Below are positions 46,166 to 58,644 of a DNA stretch of 64,000 bases, in pieces. Position 1 is the stretch's first letter. Each line of letters starts with the position of its first letter. Source of the DNA: Ignelater luminosus (lineage: Eukaryota; Arthropoda; Insecta; Coleoptera; Elateridae); assembly GCA_011009095.1 (NCBI GenBank), contig VTPC01091055.1, forward strand, positions 323,825 through 387,824, given 5' to 3'. The notes under the pieces were generated by a model. It made no database searches, had not been told where the DNA came from, and worked only from the letters and a program-made list of their open reading frames with translations. A program made the position numbers and the translations under genes.

Positions 46166-47934
46166 GATCCGATTGGGGAACTGTTTCACCTCCGGATTTA
46201 TTTTTAGTATGCGAAGACTCCATGGTGTTTCTTTTCTCATATCCTCTCCCATTAACTTCCCGTCTGTCGGGATATCAGAGAATTGAACAGATTAGACGGC
46301 ACTTTCGAGACAGATATAAAGGATGCGTCGGTGAACTTCAGGTAAAAGTCAAGTGGAAATCAAATTGTGTCAGTTCCTAAAGGGAAGCTTAGTATCCATA
46401 AAGGAAGATCATTTTCTCCGCTTTCGTTGCCGCCTAGGCTGCATTGAAGACATTTTTTCTGGAAAGGACAACAGCCGCCTAACTTCATGGACATCGTCAA
46501 TCAAGATTACGCAAAATATTGTGTGGGCAGGAAATCTTCGAAGTTAGTTGTTAAATGGTGTATGTGCAATTTTTTAGAAGAGCGCAGTTGAGTTATTCAT
46601 GCACACTTTTAAGGCTAGAAAACAAAATTTCGGTGAACAATTTGTATCAACTTTCTGAGATGGCTCACAGCTTATCAATATGTTCGACTATTTCTGGAAA
46701 CGACAATACTAAATTCTTTTATATTTTTGTTAAAAACGTTGATACACGTTAGAATTGATAACAATTGAGAGTTCAGCCGTAGAAACACGTGAAAATTAAA
46801 AATTACAAGAACCAATCCAGAAGAAAAATTAGAAAAAAGAGCGAGTTTCATACTTCTTAATTTATCTACGATTATAAAAAACTCGATAAACTGAAAGGTT
46901 CGAAAGGTCACGATCTTGTCATGGACTTTCTATAATGTCGGTCAAGTCAATTTCGAACCTGTCATAACCTTTCTTTAATATTGTATATTTTATTTGTTCA
47001 AGAATCTGAGGTGTTATTAAATATTTATAAGTAAGGTCATTATTCAAGACTTTATTGAAAAATGTCTTTAAAAGCCTGTTTTAATTTCGATAACAATTCG
47101 CTTACGGTCTCTTACTAACCGTGACATTAAACCGTTTTATATCTTGTCAAATTTCTGTTGCAATCTATCGTTGAAATCTCCAAGCTGTGATCGTTTGTGC
47201 TCCTTATTTTTAATATCTCAGCGTTTAAGTACTTAAAAGAACATTTCTTTCATACAATTAGAGAAGATTTGGGCATATTTTAGTATTAACGAGTTATAAA
47301 TACTAACTGTACGCTTGAAATTAAGTTTTTATAAGAAAGGTTTGTGTTGTATAATAGCATTAAAATCTTCGACATAAATAGTAATATTTAACTGTTTTAT
47401 GTATCTGTGTGTTTTTCTAAAATATCCTATGGGAAAATCGTTCGTGTAATTAAAAACTGAATGAACAAAACAACAACTCGGGCTTAATTTCTGATCTAGT
47501 AAGCTTTTTTCTTGGGGACTAACCAGTTTACTGAGTTTTCTTAACAATTTACACTAATGCAGATAGTATTTTAAGTGGTATTAATTAACTTTGGCGGTAT
47601 TTATGCTCAATTTACTCTGTGAATGGATAATGAGAACAGAAATTAACTTCTGTCGGTCTTCTGTTTCCGCTACATCATTTAACTTTTGTGCCTTTTCGAT
47701 TAAATTCTTTTCTTATGCAATCCACTAATTTATTCCATACTAATCAGAATTTTTGCATAATATGCACATTATTTTACCTTCTTACGCAGGTTACATCCGG
47801 TTTGTTATTTCCTCCATTCGAGTCTTGATCTCTTAATTGTAGCCCAATTTATTAAAAGCACCAAACGAAAAAGATTCTTAATATTATTATTATTATCCCG
47901 AATTCCCTGTGCTTTTTACAGGTGCACACACAAA
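46166..47934. other. AT-rich non-coding stretch, no gene seen
   Basis: No domain or paired element ends were recognised. A (TTA)n microsatellite lies at about 47883-47897, shortly left of the putative promoter region. Confidence 0.5.
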
Positions 47935-48096
47935 CACATATCTACAGGTGAGCGAGCGGGGAGGTTCATCCGAACAGGTCGCAGGTAGCGGCCGATAGCC
48001 CGCCAGTGTATTGAGTGCTTCGAAAGAGAGTGTGTGTGTTCTTAGTGTGATGTCCGGAAAATGGCCGAACGTGATTCCTAGCCCTAATCATACAAG
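47935..48096 (+). promoter_or_regulatory. Putative 5' UTR and promoter-proximal region with in-frame uORF
   Basis: A locally GC- and CpG-richer stretch (GGTGAGCGAGCGGGG, GTAGCGGCCGATAGCCCGCC) in AT-rich DNA, followed by a GTGTGTGTG tract. It leads into the start codon at 48097. A six-codon uORF (MAERDS) runs 48061-48081 in the same frame as the main start and ends at TAG; TAA follows at 48085. The exact transcription start cannot be read and no TATA box is obvious. Confidence 0.45.
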
Positions 48097-48187
48097 ATGG
48101 CTACGTTAGGGCTCTCTAAGGTCTTCATACTGGACAAGTACTTTACGGAACTACAAAAGTTTTGGGAGACCGAAAAGAAGTTGCAAG
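48097..48187 (+). CDS. Putative host gene, first coding exon
   Basis: The frame starts at ATG 48097 in the favourable context ACAAGATGG. It encodes about 30 residues, MATLGLSKVFI followed by LDKYFTELQKFWETEKK and LQ, then reaches CAAG|GTGTGT at 48187/48188, an acceptable splice donor leaving one base of a codon (phase 1). In-frame TAG and TAA at 48079 and 48085 rule out an earlier start. Codon use and the amphipathic, charged peptide look like real protein, unlike the AT-driven chance frames elsewhere. I do not recognise the gene. No later exon was found in the remaining 15.8 kb, implying a long first intron filled with repeats. Confidence 0.55.
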
Positions 48188-51100
48188 GTGTGTGCCGTTT
48201 GTTGTTGTTGCTGTTTTGTTTTAATAACGAACGTGCTGTTCTGTTGTTTCTGTGATGTTTTGTTTTTGTTTTTCGTTTATTGCCTGGTGAAGAGAGGCGT
48301 TGGATTTGATTTTTCGTTGATTTTCTACCCTTCATCTCAAACAAAGGATCTTAATTAATATGGGAACGACTAAGCTTCAATCGATTATTGTGAAATTAAA
48401 CTTTCTCGATGTAAAAGGAGATTAAATAATAAGACATCTTGAGGCATGATATGAATAGGAGATTTTTTTCTGAAAACATTATAAGTGATTAAGAACCTGT
48501 CTCACGTTTCTAAAAGCACGTCGATATAATCAAACAGTGTCAAATTATTGTATTAAATTGTATTACTCAGCAAAGTAGAAAAGGTTATAGACGAGGTTAT
48601 AAATTCATTCTCCCATGGGAAGTAAGTGAATTACTATAATCTTTTCCTTATTTAAAAATCTCCTATTAAGCGAGTTTTCTCTTACTTTCTTAAAAGATAA
48701 ATTTGACTTGAAAAATTTAAAAAAACAAGGAAATTTATTCTAATAACGCTACTTTTTATGATGCGCCTCCTTGATTTGTTTGACAGTTTAATTAAATTAC
48801 AAATTTATGGTCGGTAGAAGCTTTCTGAAGATTCGCTTCTCAAGTTTCGTTTTATAAAAACCTTTCTATGAGAGGGCTATAAGGTGGAGAAACTTAAAAC
48901 AAAGATGTAATAAAAATCTTAATTTATAAAAACAGGAATATATTATTAAAAGACAGATTTTGATCACTTTTGATTGTAACTTTGTTAATATCGTTTTGTT
49001 ATTAAAGGCAAAGTTCAAAAGTCAATATTTCACTTAACTTTCTAAAAAGTTTAGCTCTAAGAGTGAACATGAATTACAACAATAGGTTAAACTTTGCTGA
49101 TATTTAGATACATAACGGATACATTTAGGTACAAATTTTATTGTTCTAGATTTAATAGAAGTATTTATTGAAGGCAAGTTTGTAAATTCAAATAATTGGC
49201 CCTCTTTCTTTTTAAATAATTAGTCTGTAGCAGTCTCAGATTAGGCTCGTCTAAAGATTGTTTGCCGACTTCAATTCTAAATGTTTTCTGATATTGTGCA
49301 GTTTCAAAGTTAGTTTATATATCGACCACACCCACAAATAAATCTTGTTGAGAAGGCAAAAGTTTTTTCAAACCAGTCTAGCTTATAATTTTGTAAACAG
49401 TTAAATTCGGATTTATCTCGGAGATTTCAATGCTGCAATGTGACAGAGACAACTATTCCTCACTGAAGCTTAATTTTAAACTTACGGTTATGATCAAGAA
49501 TTTTATAGATTTTTGTTTACATACGTTTTTTTTTAATAAAACAAAATAATATAAACGATCATAATCAAGAGATTTCAACGGTAGATTCTAATAGAAACAC
49601 CTTAGTTATTTTTATTTTCGACTAAATATCAGATGGTCGAATGTCACGGTTAGTAAGTAACAAACTGCATATTAGAGAATTCTTATAAAAATTAAAACAG
49701 GCTTTTACCTTGAATGACCTTAAATATAACATACTTCACACTTCGAATTCCTGATCAAATAAAAATACAACATTGAAAAACAGTTTGAAATGCTTAAAAT
49801 TGACTTTGTGAATATTATGTCAATCCGAAAAATATCACACGATATGAATCAGAAACAAATAGTGAATTCAGAAATAGAATTGCCAAATTAACGGTAGGTA
49901 AATGCTATACTTAAGCGTTAGCTTTGAACTGCAGATTTTTTGAAATTATGAAAACAATAGAATTCAAAGACGTTACTACGATATTTCTCGAATGAAGAAA
50001 GAAAATGTTCAGATTCCTGTCAGTGCGGTGTTTGGTATGTTAGAAATTAAAACTCTTCTATTCTTTTATTCTGTATTTTTTTCATACTTCTCCTTTATTA
50101 TAAATTTAGAAAAGATGGTTTTCAAGTTGGAACGTTGAAAATTACAAAAAGGTCTATAACAAGATTTCACTAGCAAACTCCATAACGTCCCATCCCTGAT
50201 AGTTTGATAATTTAATCGACATTAATTTAAGACGATATTAATTCACAGCGAGTATCTCGCCCTTTTTATAGGTGCGGGGAATCACCGGAATAATTCCAAG
50301 CAAATACCAAACAAATTAAACAAAAAATGTTTCCCTATAGAAAAGTTCCAATATTTTGATGAAAAATTTCAATTTTATCTTCAGATTGTTCAACGGAATT
50401 TACCAAAATTTTACAGAAAACAAATTAACAACAAAACGCAACCATTCGCTCTGAGATTTGGTAATTGAATGATGAATGTTGTAATCAACACAAAATATGG
50501 TAGAAGTGCTACGCAATTTCGACGTCAATTTATATTCAACTTTGGAACGTTTGGACAACTCTCGAACAATGTAGAAAGAAAGGGCACCAGTACCAATGTC
50601 AGAATTGGGTAAATTAACATATCTAGCAGTTAGAATAACTGCCATTGCCAAAATGTGAATTTCATTTTTCTATTTTTTTGTGCTAAAACTGCAATTTAGA
50701 TCAGTGTGAGACGTGTGGAACACTAAAGATGGCCGTAGATAGAGGGAATATACAAAGAAACAAAAACAAAATTCATTCAACGTCCATAAAAAAATGAACC
50801 TTATTTTAATTCTGAGAAACCGACAAAGACAAAGAAATACCTGAGAAAGTATTTACTGACTTTAGAAAGCCTTAATAATAAGGACGTCATAGTCGAAGGT
50901 TAAAATCGAAAAGTTCCGTTTTTGAGTTTATTTCAAAAACAAACGAAGTTAGATCAAGTTTTTTTCCCCGTTTCAATCGACTTCTTGCATCTCTTATACC
51001 AAAGATGCTGTGACCTTGAATTGGTAAATAGAGAGAAAATAGACTGTAGTACATTTTTTCATCTGTAACACTTGTCGAGGTGCTTGAAAGTTGCAGTTGT

Positions 51101-51487
51101 TGCTGTTTTCTAAAAAAGCTAATTTTATTTCTAGCCAGCATAAATTAGGAAATTTTGATATAAACAGGTATTATGGAAAAAAAACAAACTATACGCAATG
51201 AAGAATAGATAAAATAATGTAATGAAATGTAGAGTTCTTCGATAATATAAATTTGACAGAAAAGTGTCGAACAATTGTCAAAATTCATGTTTTAGGTTAG
51301 ATAAACACGTAAGAAAACAAAGAGGCGTAGGTACACAAAACAAATATTGCTTTATGCAGTCTTGAGTTTGCGGTGGTAACTAGTTATAATTTACTCAATG
51401 TTTTGTTTAGTTTAAAAAGCTTCTATGCTAACAAAAAACGTAAAAACGCAAATCTGCTTCAGAACTATACTGAGAATCTCGTAAATA
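48188..51487. other. Non-coding, likely intron of the 48.1-kb gene
   Basis: AT-rich with no recognisable domain. The 83- and 84-residue minus frames (50400-50651, 50887-51141) have no family signature and are taken as chance. Assignment to an intron depends on the exon call. Confidence 0.4.
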
Positions 51488-51836
51488 ACCTTTTTGCACG
51501 ACCGCCTGTAAAGTTGGCGCTTTACAACTAGTTGTCAATGTCGAAAGTCGATAATTATAAACATTTGCAATTAATTTCAGGTATCGATGTTATAATGGCC
51601 GTATCGATGTCGTAATGAAATCATTATACGTTCCTATGGTCTTGGCCAACTTCATTTTTTAATGTACCGTCAACCGTTTTTCTTTATTGTTTTCTTTAAA
51701 ATACGGTCGTGCAAAAAATATTGTATACAACTCGAGTGTAAAGTGTGTTTTTTGAATTCGTAAGGTTAATGGCACGAGAGACTTCCTACTCATCTAAAAA
51801 ACTTCACTTTACACTCTAGTTATATAAAGAACTATA
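51488..51836. repeat. Two small inverted repeats
   Basis: TTTTTGCACGACCG (51491-51504) is inverted at 51704-51717 (CGGTCGTGCAAAAA). Next to it TACAACTCGAGTGTAAAGTG (about 51726-51745) pairs with the inverse at about 51809-51830 (CACTTTACACTCTAGTTATA). The second arm recurs at about 55871-55898 (AACTTTACACTCTTGTTATA), so it belongs to a dispersed family. Probably MITE debris. Confidence 0.6.
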
Positions 51837-52189
51837 ATGCTCTGGCGATGTTAGGTATTCTAGCAAATTTATTTTTACATATGCCTAACGCCCTTGACGA
51901 CGGAAAGTAAAGAATACCATACTTCTCCCTTTTTTTATTTCACTTTTCTTTATCGAATCTAATAGATCTGTTAGGCAAAACACTAAAAAACAATTCTGAA
52001 GTTGTATGCCATGGTTTATTCTGCTCCTGCTGCTGTTTTGGCTGTCGTAATACAATAACCTGAACCTCCATGATTCCAGAGACGGACGAACAGAACGACT
52101 GACATTAAACGCTCCACGCACCACCCTGTTTACCTCACGAAGGCATCATAACAGATTCTGCTATGGACTCCAAATACCCTAGAAGTGAC

Positions 52190-52830
52190 CCTGATCTAAA
52201 TATTCTTCTACTTTTCGAATGGCATGACATAATTTAGTATCTTCAAATCTTTATAGTAGATTTCGAGCGTTTAGTGCCTACGAGTGTCTAAAGTAGATTT
52301 CCAACGTTTTTCCCAGATTTCTCAGGCATTTAGTGACATTATGAAAACCCATATTTGTAAGTTCCTAAGTATACTATTTGCAACTTTATAGATTTCTGAA
52401 TCCTAGACCTACTTTTTGTACAATCAGTGTAGTGCCATGGATTGTCTAAACATTTCTCTAGGTTTCGAATGACATGACGTAATACTAATTCCAAACTAAT
52501 AATCTGTTGATTATTTGGTATCTTGGAGTGTTTAGAGTAGATTTCAGAATTTCCAGAGGTTTTTCCGGATTTCTCAGACATTTAGTAATTTTATGACAAT
52601 CCACACCTGTACGTCTTTTAAGTGCGATTTGCAGCATTACAAGTTTGTGCATTGAAGACGACATTTTTGTACGATCAGTATAGGGTCACGGATTATTCAA
52701 AGGCTTTTTTACGTTTCGGATGGCATGCCATAGTACTAATCCTGAACTAATAATCTGTTGATTATTTATTGTCTTTGAGTGTTCAAAGTAGATTTCTAGC
52801 GTTTTCGTGAACTCTCAGCGTTCTTGACCT
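52190..52830. repeat. Tandem array of a ~250-bp repeat
   Basis: Between two and three degenerate units. The anchor TTCGAAT followed by GACATGAC or GGCATGAC lies at 52214 and 52464 (250 bases apart), and CCATGGATT or TCACGGATT at about 52435 and 52686 (251 apart). Units share AATAATCTGTTGATTATTT, TAGAGTAGATTTC and TTTCTCAG.CATTTAGT. Single copies lie at 54091-54235 and 58645-58905. Non-coding, satellite-like. Confidence 0.8.
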
Positions 52831-53196
52831 AACTACCAACTCCTCCTAACTACTATTGCTAAATATCATAAGAGTTAATGATCAGTCCTTTAAATGATCT
52901 ACCCGAACAACTAATAAATGAGTCAACAGACAGATGCATCGAGGTTGGTGGTGATATTTTTGAGAATATTTCAAACTACCACGAGTTTTATTACAAATTA
53001 AATGCTATCTGTGCTGTTTGTAAAAACATTTTGTGCAGTTTTGAGATATTAATTCGCTCAATAGCTAGATTAATGCTTACAGTATAACAACCAATTAAAC
53101 ATTGATTTCTTTTTCTTATTTTGTCCTCCTGAACACGTCCTCCAAATATTTTCCTTTTCTCCATAAACACACTGTAGAATTAATTAATTCATTATA
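52831..53196. other. Non-coding, nothing recognised
   Basis: A 69-residue frame (52878-53087) without a family signature; otherwise AT-rich. Confidence 0.45.
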
Positions 53197-53982
53197 CAGG
53201 GTGTCCCTAAAAACAAACAAACGTTGACCACGGATTCCCGAGACTTGGTCCACCGTTTATGAGATGGGTACAGGGTGTCAAAGTTCAATTTAAAATTTCT
53301 TGTTTTTTCAATATTTCAAGAACAAAATGAGATACTAGAACGAAATTTTCGACATGCCTGTTACTCTAAGGAGTGTACTATTTTATGTAGTTTTGTGTTT
53401 GATAACCTTATCAGAGGCAGAGGGTGGACTGGCCCATTACCTAAATTTCTTGTTTTTGAGTAAACTTTGACCCCCTGTATCTCGAAAACGATGCACTTTA
53501 GGGAAAAAAGTTGTGTGACGAAAAATGCTTAATTTTTGTCTAGAAATGTAATGCGAATAATTGCATCCTGTTTTTGAGATGACGTACATATGACCTTACC
53601 ATAGGACGTTGAATTTGAGAGGTTCTACGGATAAACACTAGAGTAGCTTTTTGTTCTAAACCGATTGCTAATTCCGAATATAAAAACATTTTTTAGTTTT
53701 TCATTGGCATAATAACTAATTCTACGTCTTTGATACGGATATCAAACGCAAAGCTATTTAATAGAGTAGATACCTTAGAGTAACGAGCATGTAGAGAATT
53801 TCATTCCGATATCTCATTTTGTTCTTGAAATATTGAAAAACTAAAGAAATTTTAAATTGAACTTTGACACCCTGTATGTATCTCATAAAAGGTGAACTTT
53901 AGGATAAGTTGGATTAGATCGTTTTGATTTTGTCTGAGAAACATTCTGTCAACGTTTGTCGGTTATTTTTAGCGACACCCTG
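53197..53982. mobile_element. Mariner-type MITE with long, doubled inverted ends
   Basis: The 786-bp element lies between TA dinucleotides (53195-53196 and 53983-53984). The outer ends are CAGGGTGTCCCTAAAAA on the left and CAGGGTGTCGCTAAAAA on the right read inward. A second, inner pair (CAGGGTGTCAAAGTTCAATT), each preceded by TA, begins at 53271 and ends at 53874. The inverted similarity runs on inward through AATATTTCAAGAACAAAATG, about 190 bases or more per arm. The centre is non-coding. The TA target and CAGGGTGTC start fit the Tc1/mariner group. Confidence 0.88.
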
Positions 53983-54090
53983 TATAACTTTCATTGCAAA
54001 AAATATTATTTTAAAATAATCTTAAGCCCTCTTGGATCACTGGCGTTCTGGACTTACCCCACTTAGCACAGTTGATAAGGAAGGGACTGC

Positions 54091-54235
54091 GAATGACACG
54101 GCATAATTCGTAATTTCTAACTCTAATAATTTGTTGGTTATTTAGTGCTTACAATGTTTAGAGTAGATTTCCAGCGTTTTTCTTAGAATTTACAGCGGTT
54201 TTTCACGAATTAATTTAGTGGCACTTCTAATCTAG
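54091..54235. repeat. Partial copy of the ~250-bp repeat
   Basis: It shares GAATGACACGGCATAAT, TAATAATTTGTTGGTTATTT and TTTAGAGTAGATTTCC with the array at 52.2-52.8 kb. It lies just right of the MITE, so the array may once have continued across the MITE position. Confidence 0.7.
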
Positions 54236-57120
54236 AGTTAACGTGGGAATTTATACATGTGCTTTAGTTATTCTTTTTCTCTTGGCTAAACTAACTACTT
54301 TAAAATATTTGTTTGCGCAAAATCAGCAACCTAGTTTTAGTTTTATCTAATGTACTTGAAGCGTTATTACAATAATTAAATTAGGTATATTCTTATCTTG
54401 AAACAATAATTTTATTTATGCTTTAAATTATATTTTATTCCCATGAGAATTCTTAAGTCTTACCGAACTCCAAATTAAAACTGGCAGATCTCTTATTATA
54501 ACCATACATATGTATTATCATTTTGTGAGAAGAGATCGAGATTACAAAAACAGTACAAAGAGAAAGAAAAGAATTAACAAAAAAAAGGAGTTCATCAAAT
54601 TAAAATTTCTTCTGTTTTAATCGAGCCGAAAAGAACAACGTTAAATTAGCGGATGTAAACTATCTGGAAAATTTGCATGTAGGTCAAAGAATTAATAATA
54701 TACCTACTTGATGATGACGACGATGACGTTCTAGAAATGTTCTTGATTTGCTGTTGACTTCCTCTTTTTAATATAAAGCGAAACGGTTTGATTTAAGGCG
54801 GATCATAAAGCTACCTGATGTATTTATTGTGAACTTATTCGACTTCGATGTTAGCAATTTATGTGTACTTGATGATCTACACGTGTCTGCATTTATCACG
54901 ATTATTTTTAAAAAGTTAACTCCAACACGGCCGCATGAAAGGAAACGCTAAAAATATAAATTGAGATCATGTTTTATATATTTACTCGCTTCATTTGAGT
55001 TCTTGCGTTAGTTTATTTGAAAGTGTATTAAAATTTGAACGTTTTTTTTCTATTCCTGATTATAACTACCTATACATATTAAGTATAATGACTTTTGACA
55101 AGCAGAATTTTCCCTAAGTAGAAAGAACGTAAAAGAAAGTATGAAAAAGTTGTTTTGTTATTGTTTGTTATTTAGGTCTTTCTATTTTTTGCATTTTATT
55201 TAAAACTCATATTAAAGTAGGAAGACAGTTACGAATTAAATTTAATCTTTTTATAACCAATCTATATTTTGGTGGAATTACTCATATTTAATAATAATAA
55301 TTTGTAAATAAGGGATTGTCCTGCGTTCTTGCCATGCAAAATGTTGACGGTGAAAAACAAGCGGGCATCTACGAAAAATGACGAAAAGTACTAAATTTTC
55401 ACCGATCCCCACGAAATTCAGATACTAAAACACCTTGAAGTTTTAGCTACAAAAATGCTTATGTGACTGTACCCTGAAAAATATCAACTTGATTGTCAAA
55501 TTTGGAAAATCCAAGCAACTTGGCCGTTTCGAACCAATCGATCGGCAAATGTTCCATATCTATTGGTTACCATCGCAGCTATAACGACCGCTGCTCGATT
55601 GTTTATTGACAATTAATGACAAATTGCGTATCGGGCGTTTCCTCCTGACGTATAGAAACTAAAAATGGGAGCGACTTATGTGTAGGGTGTATCGTAAGAA
55701 GTGTCGAGCAAAAGACGGTGCAACCACGGATGTCCTATCCATTGCAAATCAAGGATGTATGAACAAAGTTTTTTTTGAAATTTGTTTCAAGATTCTATCT
55801 CAAACCGTTTCGTAGGGTTTATGATACTCGCTCGTCGCTCATACCATAAACTTCCTACTCGTTCAAAAACGTCAACTTTACACTCTTGTTATATAAATAA
55901 TTATTCTTGCGTTTGTTTGTTGTTTGTCTGTTATGCAAACGTCAATATTGTGAAATCTATATGGGGATTAACCTATGAACAGAAACCAATTTAGTGTCAG
56001 TGGAGAAAAACCGTTCTAACTTTAAGACAAACGTCATCCTGACACTCAAAACGCCGAAAATCGAAACAAACCGGCTTCTCCCGACAACACAAAATTTAAA
56101 AATCTAACGTCTACCAAGTTTTATCAATTTAAATTGAACATGGAATGCGTGCTATTTAATAATAATAATAATAATTTAATAAGATTCTACATTACATTAC
56201 ACTTGCATATTTTAAATACCTCATGTTGAATTTCGTTGCGATATTTTTTCCTATTCGAACTAGGATGGGCGGGGCCGGTACTACCCGAGTCCTGGGTCTT
56301 GCTATGGGATTCTGAACTTGTGATACAATATCGAAAGGCTTGAAACAACACCGGTTTTGAGGTATTTATTCTTGTTATGATCAATTCCACGATATCACAA
56401 AATATGTCATAAAGCCATCGAAACCACGATTGCCAAATGTGATTGAAAATTATTTCTCCCGCATCGTCATCATACTTCCAAAGATTTTCCAGCCAATAAA
56501 CAATGATCTAAATCAAATCTAGAATCTACTTATTCAAAAATGAAATCTCTTGGTAACCAAAAATTTCTAATAAATTTTATTTTAGATTTATTAACTGTTT
56601 CTACTCTACTACAAACCGAAAATGAAGTAATCATGGAATCATCTTCTTAACATTACTTCAAAGTTATTTCCAGTCCAACACTGTTGGGTTTTTACAGTCG
56701 TTTTTCCCTTGAAAAGCAATAACAAATTATCGAAATGCTCTTAACCCGAGAAATCTCCCGCTTTCAGATTTTTGGAGTCTTTTTAAACTGTAAAAGTTAC
56801 TCCGTACTCCCGAGCATTAAAAACTTGGTTTTGTTTTACGAATTAAGTTCCACTGAGCTCAGCCCCCATACAAAATCTTATCAAGTAACTTAATGGAAAC
56901 TTCTGACTCTTTTAGGCTCACTTTTACAATCGTTATATAAGTTTCTCCAAGGAATTATTGGCATAGATGCAATTGTGAAAAAAGCAGACAGTTGTGCCCA
57001 TGGCAATTATCTCCTAGGTGAACTTATTCGATGATTGTGAAAGTGGGCCTTAATGAACTTTGGATTTGCTTTTTTGGGGTATTTAGAAATTTCAAACCTG
57101 ATATGGCATTTTTCGCAGTG
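54236..57120. other. AT-rich non-coding stretch, no gene seen
   Basis: No domain recognised. A fragment of the 51.7-kb inverted repeat family lies at about 55840-55900. A GC-richer patch at 55510-55720 has no identified meaning. (AAT)n run at about 56157-56178. Confidence 0.45.
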
Positions 57121-58390
57121 ATGCTGAAATCTTTATGGGATGAGTATACCACGATACACAGAAAGATTAGTATGGGTGTTTGGACATGTTAATGTGGCCG
57201 ACCGTCTGGCAAGAGAAGGCAGGAAAAAATCCTTTTTAGAGGCAAAACCAGCCTGTGTAATTGCACGTGAGGTAGTAGTAGTAGTAGTAGTAGTAGTAGC
57301 ACCATAAAAGGCTCCTCCCAAGAAGGTGACTATTTCAGTTATTATGGTCGTTGGTTGTGAATGACCTCCTAATACAGTAAACTGATAAGGACTTGAAGAC
57401 CTAAGACTAACCGATGACTTAGTGATAAGAGCCAAACATGACCAGATTATCTTTGCCCTTAGGCAGGAAGCTTTCTAATGAAATTACATATTTGAGGTTA
57501 CACTAGATGAGAAGCACCTCGAGAAAATTACAGAGAAAACTACAATGGCGTTATTGCTACGCTGTAGACTTTTTGATAAAACTTGGGGACTAAAACTTAG
57601 AATAACCTTCTGGGCGTATCTGGCAATAGTCAGATTAATGATTACCTATGCTCCGTTTAGGTGGTAGTCAAAAACAAAGACAAAGCAAGCACATCACAGT
57701 GCTATGAAACCGCAGTCATAGAAGCACTACTTAATATGCTATTTCTTTACCTTTCGACTGGAGTAAAGTAAAATCTTAAAATCAGGATATCTATTTGGTC
57801 ATTTAGATATTCTAGAAGAGATTTGAACAGGATCACTGACCAAAGAAATGGACAACATACCAGTCCGATTTGATTTTGACAATCACCTAAAATGATTATT
57901 CCGGATCATAAACCATAGTAATCAGCTGGGCCCACACTATTGAATCCAAGACGGAAACTATGGGAAATTGAGCTACAATTTTCCAGACTGAAACCCATAC
58001 CACTGAACAATGTGCCCAGGAGTACTCAAGCAGAAGCGTCTGAGAAGCAAATATTATAATATTTTTAGATATCGTAGCAGGTTTAAAGACTCCGAGTTTA
58101 TCTCAAGGGAAGAACAAAATTTCTTGTACTGGACTAATATTCTAAAACAAGAACCAAGTAGGAGAATTTATGGCTTTTTCAAAGACAAGAGCTAAAGAGT
58201 ATTTTCATTACAACAAACAAGAGCTAAACATCCTAACAACACTGATAATTGGGCACTGCCGTCAAGATATTTTAATATCTTGCAACTCCGAGGGCTCTTA
58301 TTTATCATCTTCCTTTACCTTTAAAAGTAAAAACAGAAAAGCTGCTCAGAAATATGGAATGCCAGAATGTTCGTTTTACTACTGAAATGG
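57121..58390 (+). mobile_element. LINE fragments with RT C-terminus and RNase H (I-like group)
   Basis: Several pieces of a non-LTR ORF2 lie on the plus strand. At about 57165-57270: RLVWVFGHVNVADRLAREG, the C-terminal RNase H motif (VxLxWVPGHxGxxGNExADxLAREG) with the GN segment shortened. At 57491-57669: FEVTLDEKHLEKITEK and KTWGLKLRITFWAYLAIVR, with MITYAPFRWW, the region after the RT fingers. Near 57985: FQTETH, matching the IFQAEVYAI RNase H start. At 58200-58270: YNKQELNILTTLIIGHCR, the segment after RNase H. The order is not that of one gene: RNase H end precedes RT end, so two partial copies or a rearrangement are present. Several stops. Confidence 0.8.
57272..57299. repeat. (GTA)n microsatellite
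   Basis: About nine GTA units directly after the LINE RNase H fragment. In the LINE frame it gives a Val run. The poly-Thr minus frame at 57133-57435 is a by-product of it. Confidence 0.95.
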
Positions 58391-58644
58391 TTCGTAGTTG
58401 GTTGAAAGCGCATTGATTTTTGTAAGATATCAAAATAGGAGCAAAGAGGGGTTTTGTTCTACTGACACAGCGAAACCAGTTTTTTACCTTTCAAGTTTTC
58501 TCCGCTAGAATTAGAATTCCTCTACAAGGTGGTTTACGACATACGTGGCAAATCAAAATTGGTATTAGGAAAGACTATTTTGGCCATTATCAAATTGTAA
58601 GTCTCAAAATTCGGTTTGTAAATTTATAATTTTGTAAATTCTAG

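Noticed and set aside
48084-48344. 86-residue minus frame
   Set aside because: It covers the putative plus-strand exon in antisense; the plus strand has better start, stop and donor signals.
52190-52830. CRISPR-like array
   Set aside because: Units are ~250 bp and degenerate, with no short exact repeats or uniform spacers, and the context is an insect genome.
57133-57435. 100-residue minus frame with a poly-Thr tract
   Set aside because: It lies antisense to a LINE RNase H fragment, and the Thr run is the (GTA)n microsatellite.
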